Assembly: GCA_000336895.1 (NCBI GenBank) | Contig: AOLX01000023.1 | Coordinates: 177,797-241,796, forward strand | Direction of reading: 5' to 3' | Length of the DNA stretch: 64,000 nucleotides | From: Haloarcula argentinensis DSM 12282 | GTDB lineage: Archaea; Halobacteriota; Halobacteria; Halobacteriales; Haloarculaceae | Part shown: positions 17,232-26,236 of the stretch, in pieces | Layout of the letters: the number at the start of each line of letters is the position of its first letter | How positions within the stretch are numbered: the stretch's first letter is position 1 | The notes under the pieces: model-generated | What the model saw: the letters and a program-made list of their open reading frames with translations, nothing else | Database searches by the model: none | What the model was told of the DNA's origin: nothing | Translations under genes and position numbers: made by a program

Positions 17232-18250
17232 GCGAGGATCTGATGGATCTCTCGCCGGAGGACGGTATCGAGCGGTTCCTCCGACACCGTGAGCCGTCCG
17301 TCCGCGAGAGTACGATGCGGAACGCAAAGACGCGGCTCCGGTTCTTCAGAGAGTGGTGCGAAGAACGGGATATTGAGAACCTGAACAACCTCACCGGCCG
17401 CGACTTAGCTGATTTCGTGGCCTGGCGACGAGGTGACATCGCGGCGCTAACTCTTCAAAAGCAACTCTCGACGATTCGTGAGGCACTACGTTACTGGGCC
17501 GACATCGAGGGCGTTGACGATGGGCTGGCCGAGAAGGTCCACGCACCCGAGCTGCCCGACGGGGCTGAGAGTCGTGAAGTCCACCTGAGCGCAGACCGGG
17601 CACACCGCATACTCGAATATCTTCACGAGTATCGATACGCGAGTCGGGATCACGTCGTTTTCCTGATTCTGTGGAAGACGGCGATGCGCCGGTCTGCCTT
17701 GCGGTCATTGGATGTTGACGATCTCCGTCCCGACGACTACGCGCTGGTGCTTGAGCATCGAATCGATGAGGGAACGAAACTCAAGAACGGTGAAGACGGC
17801 GAGCGGTGGGTCTACCTCGGCCCAAGCGATTACCAGGTCGTCGACGACTATCTCGACAACCCCGACCGCTACGAGCGAACCGACGATTACGGCCGCGAGC
17901 CACTCGTCACCTCGATGCACGGCCGACCCGCGGGTGATACCATCTACAAGTGGGTAAACAAGCTCACCCAGCCGTGCGTTCTTGGAGGGTGTCCCCACGA
18001 TGCTGATCCGTCGGACCCGTCGACCTGCGAGGCATTGGGAGCGCGTGCGGCCCACAGCAAATGCCCGTCTTCCCGGTCACCCCACGGACTCCGGCGTGGC
18101 AGTATCACCTACCACCTGAATAGCGACGTGTCTCCGGAGATCGTCAGCGAGCGATGCGATGTATCGCTCGAAGTGCTGTATGAGCACTACGACGTTCGGA
18201 CGAATCAGGAGAAAATGGCGGTTCGAAAGAAGCAACTGGAGCGAATCTAA
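17228..18250 (+). CDS. int: Tyrosine integrase, SNJ2/haloarchaeal type
   Basis: This 340-residue protein has an N-terminal SAM-like core-binding domain (about 12-100) and a catalytic domain. The arginine box is at TAMRRSALRSL (R154/R155), HxxR is SPHGLRR (H286-R289) and the nucleophile is probably Y321 in LYEHYDVRT. A cysteine-rich insertion (C250, C255, C267, C279) before HxxR may bind zinc. ATG 17228 overlaps the preceding gene as ATGA, so I prefer it to a TTG 30 nt upstream. It catalyses site-specific integration and excision of the element. A 21-nt repeat 53 nt downstream may mark its attachment site. Confidence 0.85.
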   Translation: MSEDLMDLSPEDGIERFLRHREPSVRESTMRNAKTRLRFFREWCEERDIENLNNLTGRDLADFVAWRRGDIAALTLQKQLSTIREALRYWADIEGVDDGLAEKVHAPELPDGAESREVHLSADRAHRILEYLHEYRYASRDHVVFLILWKTAMRRSALRSLDVDDLRPDDYALVLEHRIDEGTKLKNGEDGERWVYLGPSDYQVVDDYLDNPDRYERTDDYGREPLVTSMHGRPAGDTIYKWVNKLTQPCVLGGCPHDADPSDPSTCEALGARAAHSKCPSSRSPHGLRRGSITYHLNSDVSPEIVSERCDVSLEVLYEHYDVRTNQEKMAVRKKQLERI

Positions 18251-18303
18251 CATGACCGTTACCAAACACAACCTCCCGTCGTCGTGTAAATTTCAGACTA
18301 CTA

Positions 18304-18324
18304 CCCGGCGAGTCCATAACAATT
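18304..18324 (+). repeat. 21-nt direct repeat, copy 1 (candidate attachment site)
   Basis: This 21-nt sequence ending CGGCGAGTCCATAACAATT recurs exactly at 20301-20321. It begins 53 nt after the integrase stop, in a place where attachment cores of integrated elements are found. It does not look like the 3' end of a tRNA gene. Confidence 0.5.
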
Positions 18325-18570
18325 TTGGACATTTCCGAAGGACCTATTTTCGACGGTTTCAGCCACCAACTAACATGTTTCACAAAGAGTTTTCTGAAAA
18401 CTACCGCGACTTTTGAGTGAATTACTTACTGTGCGGGATTCACCCCGTCGCCGTCTGCGACTCTGGCGAAGGAAAACGGGGGTGTTTGCTCATGAGACGA
18501 GCCGAGCGCAGCTGGCAGCCGAGCGACGACCCAGCAGCCAGCGACAAGCGGCGAAAATTGAGGCAATTCC

Positions 18571-18654
18571 ATGATAATCCTCCTCATTGCGGCATTAGCA
18601 GCGGCGGCAGCCTATTTCAGCCAGCAATGGGCTTCCCGCATCACACCGTGCTAG
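18571..18654 (+). CDS. Possible 27-residue hydrophobic peptide
   Basis: The frame encodes MIILLIAALAAAAAYFSQQW followed by a short polar tail, which would be a single membrane helix. There is no clear promoter or overlap partner, so this is only a candidate. Small hydrophobic peptides occur in viral and toxin-antitoxin contexts. Confidence 0.2.
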   Translation: MIILLIAALAAAAAYFSQQWASRITPC

Positions 18655-18769
18655 ATTAGGTCCACTTTTTGAATATAGCGGATTAATCTATCAAGATATT
18701 AGATAAGGGAGAAAATCTCCCAGCAACTATCGGTACTATTAAATTGGATTTACAAGCCTAATGATGTAG

Positions 18770-19807
18770 ATGTTGTCAAGAGACAGAGTGCAAGAGTTGC
18801 TCGCCCTCTTTGTAATTATATCGGGCCTCCTTATTTGGGCTTTCAGATTAGCACAAAGCCCGTTACCCGAACTCACAGGCGATCCACATAATATCATGCA
18901 ACGATCAATGACCGTAGCACAAACAGGTAACATTTTTGCGACTGTTGACCCGCCATTCCGTTATATCCCTGTAGCTACGCTTTTCGAGTTGTTTGGTATA
19001 ACCACTGTTGGCGATCAAGCTGCATATATAACACATTTGTATTCGACGACGACCACGTATGTCATCATACCAGCAACACTCTATTTGCTTGTTCGATTAA
19101 CCGTTGGCAGGAAGACAGCATTGCTCACGCTGCTTGGTGTCGTGTCGTGGCGTGTTTTCGGTATCGGTCTTAATGCCTACGTAGATGGTTATTGGATGTA
19201 TGATTACACAATTCCGCTGATTTTTCTGACTATTTATTTTGGCCACAAATGTGTCTCTGGGCAGTCGCCGCGATCCTCAGTCAAACTCGCTGTTGGAACG
19301 GGTATTGGCATTGGAAGTGTTGGATTAAATGAATATATTTTGGGAGCTTATACTGCTGCAATCATTACGGTCTTATTCATATACCATCGGAAGTACTTAG
19401 AGCTGGCAACATCAGGGACTATCGGATCGTTGATGGCATCCTCTCTTATTTTCATGACAGATTATGCTAAAGATTTTATACTTTCTTCGGGAGGTAATAG
19501 GTTAGAATTGCTTCCAGTGTCTTTGGTAGTGCCTAATGCGATTTCTATCTTGACCACACCAGCCTATCTATTTCCGGTATTCCTCACTTTCCTCGCTGTT
19601 TTGCTGTATTACTGGAATCAGTCGACACCGACCGATACAAACGTGTTGGTCATTTCGTGCAGTGTTCTGGCGGTTGCATGGCTGTCACAATTTATTCTTG
19701 CCACAGGCTGGTTCGCGTTATTGGCGCAGTACACCGGACAATACCTTGTCTTGACGCTTCTAATGCATCAAATGGTAAAAGGCGCAGAATTGTTTAATAT
19801 TATTTAG
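18770..19807 (+). CDS. Multipass membrane protein (glycosyltransferase-like topology)
   Basis: This 345-residue protein has about nine hydrophobic segments. After the first helix comes a polar extracellular loop (LPELTGDPHNIMQRSMTVAQTGNI) that resembles the first loop of membrane glycosyltransferases of the GT39/oligosaccharyltransferase type, including an acidic residue in GDPH. It is much shorter than those enzymes and lacks a soluble C-terminal domain. It is clearly AT-rich and lies between the two copies of the 21-nt repeat, so it is probably foreign. An ATTAAATT box about 30 nt upstream suggests a leaderless mRNA. The glycosyltransferase identity is speculative. Confidence 0.45.
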   Translation: MLSRDRVQELLALFVIISGLLIWAFRLAQSPLPELTGDPHNIMQRSMTVAQTGNIFATVDPPFRYIPVATLFELFGITTVGDQAAYITHLYSTTTTYVIIPATLYLLVRLTVGRKTALLTLLGVVSWRVFGIGLNAYVDGYWMYDYTIPLIFLTIYFGHKCVSGQSPRSSVKLAVGTGIGIGSVGLNEYILGAYTAAIITVLFIYHRKYLELATSGTIGSLMASSLIFMTDYAKDFILSSGGNRLELLPVSLVVPNAISILTTPAYLFPVFLTFLAVLLYYWNQSTPTDTNVLVISCSVLAVAWLSQFILATGWFALLAQYTGQYLVLTLLMHQMVKGAELFNII

Positions 19808-20080
19808 AAGTCCTTCTCAGTGGAAGTCAGGTCAGCCTTGCACCAGCGAAATTGGTTCCATGACTGCTTAGTCGGAACGGATCAGCAACTTTCACGCCTC
19901 TATAGAAATAAATCGTGTATTCTATTGCATCCGTGTCCGGTTCTCCATTTCGACCCGGATACATTCGCCCCAATTTTCCCGCCTGACACCCCGAAATCAC
20001 TCCAAGATTCTAGGATATTGACCGCAAATCAGAATTCACGGACACCGGATGAACTTAGAGAACTACGACGACCAAACGGG

Positions 20081-20245
20081 ATGAAAGCATGGCTCTCCGA
20101 ACAAGAGGTTCGGCAGCTACTCGACAAGTTCGACGACACTGAGAAGGGGATAGCGGTCTCGCTCGATGTGCTGTATCAGCACTACGACGCCCGAACCGAG
20201 CGCGAGAAGATGGACGTACGAACTGACCACCTACCAGAGGAGTAA
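20081..20245 (+). pseudogene. Relic tyrosine integrase (N- and C-terminal scraps joined)
   Basis: The frame reads MKAWLSEQEVRQLLDKFDD, a typical N-terminus of an integrase core-binding or catalytic start. It then jumps directly to SLDVLYQHYDARTEREKMDV, which aligns with SLEVLYEHYDVRTNQEKMAV at the end of the intact integrase. The middle of the protein is missing, and with it the arginine box and HxxR. It ends 55 nt before the second 21-nt repeat. An older integrase gene was evidently reduced by internal deletion. Confidence 0.65.
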
Positions 20246-20588
20246 CCGACCAATGTTCAGAAAATACCCAAAACCACACGACGGCACCATAGATAACCTG
20301 CCCGGCGAGTCCATAACAATTCTTCTACAGTAGAACACACCAGATTAGCGACAGCACTGCGCCTGAATGACAGTTATCGACGCAGAGATGGGGCATGAGA
20401 GTCTTGCACCGATTTCATACAGTTGCTGTCTCGGATACTCGGCCCTCTCAGCACACCTGGCGTGGTAATCTGGTATTTTTTCGCAGGAATACTCTCTCCA
20501 AGACTCAGCTATCGGAACGACCGCTTTCGGTCTAAGGTTCTCACCGTGCAGAATATGGTGGAAACAACTGACTATCTGGAGTCGCGAC
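20246..20588. other. Gap between integrase relic and cohesin gene
   Basis: The 343 nt contain the second 21-nt repeat at 20301. Beyond it I see no convincing gene, tRNA or structured element. Base composition returns from AT-rich to average towards 20.5 kb, which suggests the junction with the chromosome lies here. Confidence 0.45.
20301..20321 (+). repeat. 21-nt direct repeat, copy 2
   Basis: It is identical to 18304-18324 with the sequence diverging on both sides. It follows the relic integrase by 55 nt, matching the 53-nt spacing of copy 1 to the intact integrase. Each copy therefore sits behind an integrase 3' end. Confidence 0.5.
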
Positions 20589-21908
20589 TCATTGCTCCCC
20601 GTTCCGTCGATAGCCGAGCCAGCCAAGCAACAGCGATAGCGAGACGACAACGGCAGTGAGATCGAATCCGGGGCCGGAGCTATCCGTTGTTGTCGTCTGC
20701 GTCTCTGAGGCGAATGTCGATGTGACAGTCCCAGCGTCCGAAGCTGTGGTCTCTGTGCCAGTCTGCGTTGTGGTGTCGGTCACAGTGGTCGACGCTGTCG
20801 AATCTGGTGTCGATGAGACAGTCGCAGTTGTTGTGCCACTTATCGTCTCGTTTCCAGTTGTGTTCATCGTCCCGTTCGTGGTGCTGTTGGCCGTTCGAAC
20901 GGTCACGTTACCCACATTGGTTGTGTTGAGCTTCACGGCGTGGACACCGGATGAGTTGAACCGGACCGTGAGGTTCACCTGACGCTGTTCACCCTCCGGG
21001 ATTTCGAGGCTTGCGTTCGTCCCCGTCACTGTTCCGTTATCATAGACACGCGCCTCGAACGTCCCGCCGTCGTCGCCATCATTCTCGATGGTTCCGGACA
21101 CCATGACTGACTGTCTAGGCGCGACCGATGTTCTGTTGAGCGACGTGTTTACGACCGAGAATGATGGTTCAGTGGGGGAGATAGCACCGCCTCCACCCCC
21201 ACCGCCCCCACCGCCGTTGTTATCATCATCGTCGTTATCGCTGTTGTCATCATCGCTATCATTGCTATCGCTGTCGTTGCTGCCGTTAGAACCGTCGGTC
21301 TCGTTTCCTGCTCCATCGTCAGTATTGGTCGCTGTTTCCGTAGCCGTTGGCGTGTCCGTTTCCGATGGTGTCGCCGTGTCTGTTGAGGTCGATGAACCAG
21401 CGTCGACGCGTAGCTCAATACTGTTGTAGGCTTCGGGTGTGACAGTCTCGCCGTCGCTGTCAGACAGTTTCGTGTCCGCGTCGACGAAGTCAAGCTGTGT
21501 GGACCCAGACGCATTTTCCGGGACTGTGAACGTGATTTTGGCGAGAACAGGGGCGTCCGTCTCCCCGGACCGAAGCTGATTGAACGCAACCCAGCCGGCC
21601 TCGTTGTTCACGTTTGTGACGGGGTCGTCGAAGTCGTCGCTGCCGGCAACGCTGTCGATCTCCGCGACAGTTGGGTCGAACGTGACATTGGTCTGGTAGC
21701 CACGCACTGCCGTTGCGTTGGCCCAGACCTGCACGGTGACTGTTTCACCGGGAGCAACGGCGAGGCCGTCGCCGGACGCTCCCGAGACGGTGGTACCGAC
21801 CGAAATCGCGCTTGCTGACCCCGGTGCTATGGCAGCGACCGCCACCGGGAGCGTGCCGACTACGACTGTCAGGGCAACGGCGATAACAAGCGTTCGGCTG
21901 GCTCTCAT
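20589..21908 (-). CDS. Surface-anchored cohesin-domain protein
   Basis: This 439-residue protein has a signal peptide (about 1-33). A cohesin-like domain follows (about 34-170: APGETVTVQVWANATAVRGY...NVTFDPTVAEID...AGWVAFNQ...LAKITFTVPENA). Next come a Ser/Thr/Asp/Asn/Gly-rich linker with a run of ten glycines, a CARDB-like beta domain (about 245-340), a Thr-rich stalk, and a C-terminal tripartite anchor (GPGFDLTAVVVSLSLLLGWL, then RR) like PGF-CTERM, cut by archaeosortase. Its ATG overlaps the stop of the dockerin-bearing gene by 4 nt. It probably displays a dockerin partner on the cell surface. Confidence 0.7.
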   Translation of the reverse strand: MRASRTLVIAVALTVVVGTLPVAVAAIAPGSASAISVGTTVSGASGDGLAVAPGETVTVQVWANATAVRGYQTNVTFDPTVAEIDSVAGSDDFDDPVTNVNNEAGWVAFNQLRSGETDAPVLAKITFTVPENASGSTQLDFVDADTKLSDSDGETVTPEAYNSIELRVDAGSSTSTDTATPSETDTPTATETATNTDDGAGNETDGSNGSNDSDSNDSDDDNSDNDDDDNNGGGGGGGGGGAISPTEPSFSVVNTSLNRTSVAPRQSVMVSGTIENDGDDGGTFEARVYDNGTVTGTNASLEIPEGEQRQVNLTVRFNSSGVHAVKLNTTNVGNVTVRTANSTTNGTMNTTGNETISGTTTATVSSTPDSTASTTVTDTTTQTGTETTASDAGTVTSTFASETQTTTTDSSGPGFDLTAVVVSLSLLLGWLGYRRNGEQ

Positions 21909-23755
21909 TGGTTATCCCCTGCCAAGTTCCGGGCGGCAACGGCATCGCCGATGTCGACGTCGCCGTCGCCGTCGACGTCTGCTGCGTCCCGGTCAACGTT
22001 GACGTCTTCGCCGGCAATCGACCGCTGGAGTCGGCCTACGTCGTCAGTGTCGACGTCACCGTCGCCGTCGACATCACCGGCCACCGTTTCGCTTGGAGTG
22101 TAGCTGACAGTCAGCGTCGGTGGGATGGCGCTGTCGGCGCTCTGGATGTCCCAGTCGTCGTTCCCGAGCGGGCGAAACACCCATCCGGCGTTCTGTGCGC
22201 CGTTTGCCCACGCCTGCACGCTCGTCGTCACATCAATCGAAGTCTCATCCGTCTCTACCGTGCCGGTTCGTGTGACCGCCTCGGCAACGGCCTGGGAACC
22301 ATCTGCCTGGATGCCACCGTCGAACGACGCCCACGTCGAATCGGCGCTCCACTCCGTTCGCAGTCGATGGACCGCTGCGCCATCCCCCCCGTCCGACGTT
22401 TCAAGCGCTACAGTGGCCTGTTTCACGTCTGACCCGGGCGGTATCTGCCCGCCGTCTGTCCCGATGATACCGTCAAAACGGAGGAGAACCTGCGTGGTAC
22501 TGCCCGACCCCTCCGGATCGCTGCTGTCGATAGACAGTGTCTCGGCGGTGCCGTAGCTCGCCTCCGGTTCGGCGGCGCGTATCTCCGTGTCAGTCGTCCC
22601 GCTGTAGCCGTCCGTCCCCTGCTGGAACGTGACAGTCGGTATGTCTGGCGTGTCCGGTGTCGCCGTCGGTGTCGGCGTCCCGGGTGACGACGAACTGAAC
22701 CGAGCGTCGAAGTCGAGGTCGAATCCGAACTGCGAGTCGTCGTCGGTCTGTTCCTCATCCGTGCTCGGCGAGTACGTCCGGACCTGGATCCGATCCGGTT
22801 CGTCAGAACCGTCCCCCGGACGGAACTCGATGCAGCGAAGCAGGCCGTGCCCGCCGTCGTCTCGGAACTGGTAGTTCGCGAGCAGTTCGTACACCGACGA
22901 GCCGGCGTTGTTTGTCGACACCTGATGGGCCTCCCCGCCGCTCTTGCCAGTCCCATCGTGCCAGTGACCACAGAGAACCATGAATATCTGGCCGTTCGGT
23001 GAGACGAGGTCTTCCCAGACAGTCTGACCCGTATTACCGATCTCGCTCGCTTCCTGCAACTTCCGGGTCCGTCGTTGTGGTTCGTCGCGGAGATACGAGT
23101 GCGTCGTGAGTATCGTCGCCCGGTCCGGATACTGGTCGAGGACACTCTGTGCCCAGCCCAGCGTTGTCGATGGGTCGTCTACGGTTCCCGGTGGCTCCCA
23201 CTCTAAAGCGAGATGCAGGAAGTCGTAGCCACCGGCCGAAAACAGCTGGTAGGTGCTGAGGTTGTCTCGACCTTCGTCGCCGTTAGTCGGGCCCGCCCCG
23301 CCGAACCAGTCCCGTCCCTCGTACCGCGACGGGCCGAAGTACTCCCGGTACTTGGCAACAGAGGAATTCCGGTCCCATAGTGTCGCGTAGTCGTGATTAC
23401 CCGTCACGGTGGCGTAGGGGACCACTCCGTCGAGCGTGGCCATGGCTTCGTCCATGTACTCCCACTCCGCGTCGTCGTCGCCGTGATCGACCACATCACC
23501 TTCGTGGCTGACGAATGCGATGTTTTCGGCGTCCGCGTTGTCAGCGATCCACTGCGTCTGGTCCTTGCCGTAGGGCGTTCCCTCTTTGGCATACACCTGC
23601 GTGTCCGGCAGTGCAACGACTGTCCAGTAGTCCGACTGCTGGCCGGTACTGGCGGTGGTTCCCAGCGCGGTGAGGCCCACGCCAGTACCGGCGGCTTTGA
23701 GTACCCGTCGTCTGGTCGTGGTGGCCAGCCGTTCGGATCTGTCGCTACTGTCCAT
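21905..23755 (-). CDS. Tat-exported metallophosphoesterase with DNRLRE and dockerin domains
   Basis: This 616-residue protein starts at M 23755, just before a Tat motif (TTRRRVLKAAG, about 13-23). The calcineurin-like phosphoesterase domain (about 44-330) shows LPDTQ, GDVVDHG, GNHDY, THSY and GHWHD metal ligands. A Pro/Thr linker leads to a DNRLRE-type beta domain (about 370-550). The C-terminus is a type I dockerin with two calcium loops, DVDGDGDVDTDDV and DVDGDGDVDIGDAV. It overlaps the cohesin gene by 4 nt, so the two are co-translated. I infer that it is held on the cell surface by cohesin-dockerin binding. The substrate is unknown; phosphodiesters or nucleotides are likely for this fold. 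Confidence 0.75.
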   Translation of the reverse strand: MDSSDRSERLATTTRRRVLKAAGTGVGLTALGTTASTGQQSDYWTVVALPDTQVYAKEGTPYGKDQTQWIADNADAENIAFVSHEGDVVDHGDDDAEWEYMDEAMATLDGVVPYATVTGNHDYATLWDRNSSVAKYREYFGPSRYEGRDWFGGAGPTNGDEGRDNLSTYQLFSAGGYDFLHLALEWEPPGTVDDPSTTLGWAQSVLDQYPDRATILTTHSYLRDEPQRRTRKLQEASEIGNTGQTVWEDLVSPNGQIFMVLCGHWHDGTGKSGGEAHQVSTNNAGSSVYELLANYQFRDDGGHGLLRCIEFRPGDGSDEPDRIQVRTYSPSTDEEQTDDDSQFGFDLDFDARFSSSSPGTPTPTATPDTPDIPTVTFQQGTDGYSGTTDTEIRAAEPEASYGTAETLSIDSSDPEGSGSTTQVLLRFDGIIGTDGGQIPPGSDVKQATVALETSDGGDGAAVHRLRTEWSADSTWASFDGGIQADGSQAVAEAVTRTGTVETDETSIDVTTSVQAWANGAQNAGWVFRPLGNDDWDIQSADSAIPPTLTVSYTPSETVAGDVDGDGDVDTDDVGRLQRSIAGEDVNVDRDAADVDGDGDVDIGDAVAARNLAGDNQ

Positions 23756-24085
23756 ACTCACACCCGGAACAGGTCCTGTGGTGAGTCTGGGCGCAACCCC
23801 ATCGCTTTGTGATCCACCTGTTGTCTCGCCAGCCACGATAATACTGTTGCGTCTGCCACCGGTCGGTGGCCTCGGCATATGATCGATACATTGCTAGGCT
23901 CTCGGACACAGACCCGTTCGCCGAACGGCGATTAGTTATTGATCGGTTACTGCGAGTATGCTGTTGTTTTTCCGCGCTATCGTTACAGGGACTCTTCGTC
24001 ACAACTATCCACTGACTCACAGCCAGGGGGCTCACCGTCACTCTCGGTTTCACTCCGTTTTCACGACGCACATACGATACTCGGC
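23756..24085. other. Gap between metallophosphoesterase and HprK-like genes
   Basis: These 330 nt include the upstream region of the metallophosphoesterase gene. Longer frames extend through it on both strands, but none has a start or domain I can support. I see no tRNA or long repeat. The promoter for 23755 must lie here. Confidence 0.4.
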
Positions 24086-25228
24086 TCAGTCCATCGCCTG
24101 TATCACACGCGAGGAGTCAAGCGATTCGACGGCCTCGACGATGGCGGTGTCGAGGTTGTGGTCGCCCCAGTCCCGTTTCCGGGGGATGTGTGCGCGGTAG
24201 GTCGCAACGTCGTCGAACAGCTCCCGGAACGTCGCTCGCTCCTGTTCGACGACCGCATCCAGAGCGGCAACCATCGAGCCGTCGTCGACGAGCGAATCGT
24301 AGGCGTGGAAGTACTCCCTGAGCCGTCCATCCCACTCGAAATTACAGATCGACGACGTGGCCGACATCGCGGTGTTGGTCGAGATGCCTTCTACAGTGAT
24401 TGTATCCAGATTCGGTGCGGCCTGAAGGAAAACGACGGAATCGACAGTCGACCGCTCGACATATTCCGCGCACGGATACAGGTCCGAGATATTCGTGAAC
24501 TCCCGGCTATCGTCGCCGAGAAACGTCTCGTTCAGGAAGTTGAGCGCTGTTTCCGGGAACGAACCTGTTCTGTCGACTCGCTCGTCGATAAATCCGTGGA
24601 GTTCACTGCGCAGCCGGTCCAGTTCCGTGTCGTGCTGTCGCTTTATTTCGGGGAACGACTCAATATTGAACGACTGGAGGTTCACACCGAGCGGGTAGCC
24701 GACAGCCGTGCCGTCCGCGCCGACCCAGAGCCGATCGTCGGAGAGGAAGTCCGCACCCTCGCGCAACAGCGACAGCAGGGTGTTGGTCTTGCCGGCTCCG
24801 CGCCAGGCCGGAAACAGCGTCGTCCGGCCGTCGAGTCGCACGCCCGAGGCGTGTATCAGTGCCTGCTGTCGCGCAGCCCGCTGCTGTCGGATGTAGAACT
24901 CGACCGGATAGATGGAGTAAAACGGCTCGAAGCCGTGTGTCACTCGGATGTGCTGCCAGCCCGGCGTCACCGCCATGAAGTCCGCCCCGTTTCGGATGAC
25001 GAACTCGTCGCCAGTCCAGGCGTAATGGTCGTCAGGGTTCCCGAGAACGATCTCCGCGTGGACCTCGTCTGTCGTCTCCTCGATGACGATGTCGGGATCG
25101 TTGACAGGTGTGTCGGTCTCGAACTGATCGTACATCTTCTGGTACTGCCAGCTCGTCCGACCGCCAGCCCCGAGAACCGTTACGACAACGTCGCCAAAGA
25201 AGTCGTACGAGCGTTGGTTCATAGCCAC
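24086..25228 (-). CDS. HPr kinase-like P-loop protein
   Basis: This 380-residue protein has an unusual P-loop, PAWRGAGKTNTLLSLL (about 145-160), followed by REGADFLSDDRLWV. That pairing is the hallmark of the HPr serine kinase/PEP carboxykinase-like fold. The N-terminal 100 residues are beta-rich. Haloarchaeal members usually lack HPr and act in other contexts, such as peptide modification or cell-surface clusters. No partner is visible next door. The upstream region has an inverted repeat over a TATA box. Confidence 0.6.
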   Translation of the reverse strand: MAMNQRSYDFFGDVVVTVLGAGGRTSWQYQKMYDQFETDTPVNDPDIVIEETTDEVHAEIVLGNPDDHYAWTGDEFVIRNGADFMAVTPGWQHIRVTHGFEPFYSIYPVEFYIRQQRAARQQALIHASGVRLDGRTTLFPAWRGAGKTNTLLSLLREGADFLSDDRLWVGADGTAVGYPLGVNLQSFNIESFPEIKRQHDTELDRLRSELHGFIDERVDRTGSFPETALNFLNETFLGDDSREFTNISDLYPCAEYVERSTVDSVVFLQAAPNLDTITVEGISTNTAMSATSSICNFEWDGRLREYFHAYDSLVDDGSMVAALDAVVEQERATFRELFDDVATYRAHIPRKRDWGDHNLDTAIVEAVESLDSSRVIQAMD

Positions 25229-25307
25229 CCCGATAGATGCTGGCCCGGTATCGGGCCGAGATAGACAATCATCTGACTCATCGTTCTCGTCTGTACGCGG
25301 TTACTGC

Positions 25308-25333
25308 ATATTGTTATATATGCGACAATATGC
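25308..25333. promoter_or_regulatory. Inverted repeat over a TATA-like sequence
   Basis: GCATATTGT (25308-25316) and ACAATATGC (25325-25333) form a 9-bp perfect inverted repeat around TATATA. It lies 80-105 bp upstream of the HprK-like gene and 219 bp beyond the end of engB, so it is a candidate operator for the former. Confidence 0.4.
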
Positions 25334-25471
25334 CACGGCTCACTACTAACGAATGATTAGTGCTTGAAAGCAATATATACAGTCCGAGACGATGCATGAT
25401 ACCAAACGCTGGAGTCCAGCCGTCACACGGGATATCTTCGGGTAAGGCTGGGTTATGAACGATTTAGCCGC

Positions 25472-26089
25472 TTAAAAGAACTGAAACAGATCGTCCCGCT
25501 GGACCTCGTGGAGGTGGTGTCGGACGGCTTCGTTCAGTGGCTCGGTGGAGCCACGCTTTGCGCTGATCGGTGCGATAGTTTCCTGCCACTGCTGCCACGG
25601 CGGATGCAGACCGAGGCGGTCACAGAGTTCATTCAGGCGTTCATCCTCGTCGTCGACCTTGTCCATCTTGTTGACAGCGACGACCGGTTCGACGCCGACC
25701 TCCCGGAGGAAATGAAACATCTCCACGTCGTGGGGGATCTCGTCGGGGCCGGAGTGACGGTCAATGATATCGATAACCGACTTGCCGTCCACGACGAGGA
25801 TACCGACGAGAATCTGCTCGGCGTTCCGCTCAATGTACTGGACCACGTCGGTCTTGATTTCCTCGCGGACGTCTTCGGGGACGCCTTTCATGTACCCGAA
25901 GCCGGGGAGGTCACTGATAACGAAGTCGGCGCTGGCCCAGTCGAAGTGGTTGGGCGAACGCGTGACACCGGGTCGCTGGCCTGTGTCGAACGTGTGGCCC
26001 GTTATCTCGCGCATCAACGTCGATTTCCCGACGTTTGACCGACCGACGAGCACCACCTCGGCGTCCCGGTCCGGTCGTGACTCGAACAT
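25472..26089 (-). CDS. engB: EngB-type GTP-binding protein
   Basis: This 205-residue TRAFAC GTPase has G1 GRSNVGKST (about 17-25), G2 GVTRSPN, G3 DLPGFG, G4 NKMD and G5 ISAKRG. Members of the EngB/YihA family assist large ribosomal subunit assembly in bacteria; archaeal copies are less studied. I start it at M 26089 because residues from there match the normal N-terminus ([21 protein letters not shown]). The frame upstream is basic and atypical. Confidence 0.85.
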   Translation of the reverse strand: MFESRPDRDAEVVLVGRSNVGKSTLMREITGHTFDTGQRPGVTRSPNHFDWASADFVISDLPGFGYMKGVPEDVREEIKTDVVQYIERNAEQILVGILVVDGKSVIDIIDRHSGPDEIPHDVEMFHFLREVGVEPVVAVNKMDKVDDEDERLNELCDRLGLHPPWQQWQETIAPISAKRGSTEPLNEAVRHHLHEVQRDDLFQFF

Positions 26090-26236
26090 ACCCCGTGTAC
26101 TCCGCCAGCGGGGAAAAGCGCGTCCGTTTCGCGGGGACCGACTGTTTCGTGATTCACGATCACATTTCAATCCAGTTCTGCACCCGCGACCCGCTAACTA
26201 GCCGCTTTTTTACCCTCGCGGGTCCCACCCGGAGCC

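Larger units (their letters stand above)
18251..18769. other. Gap after integrase: repeat, weak small frames, AT-rich promoter
   Basis: This 519-nt stretch contains the 21-nt repeat at 18304, an 81-codon frame from GTG 18417 with no recognisable features, and a 27-codon hydrophobic frame at 18571. Its AT-rich end holds a small GGGAG/CTCCC hairpin and an ATTAAATT box (18737-18744), about 30 nt before the membrane-protein gene. I see no tRNA gene here. Confidence 0.5.

Noticed and set aside
18417..18659. 81-codon frame after the integrase
   Set aside because: It starts at GTG with Cys/Arg-rich content, no family and no overlap with a neighbour. It is kept only as part of the gap description.
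21181..21300. Low-complexity repeat resembling a short CRISPR or satellite
   Set aside because: It is the coding sequence for the Ser/Asp/Asn/Gly linker of the cohesin protein, and unit lengths are irregular.
23939..25264. 441-codon frame opposite the HprK-like gene
   Set aside because: No protein-like motif; it spans the neighbouring promoter regions. The minus-strand product has the P-loop and family pattern.
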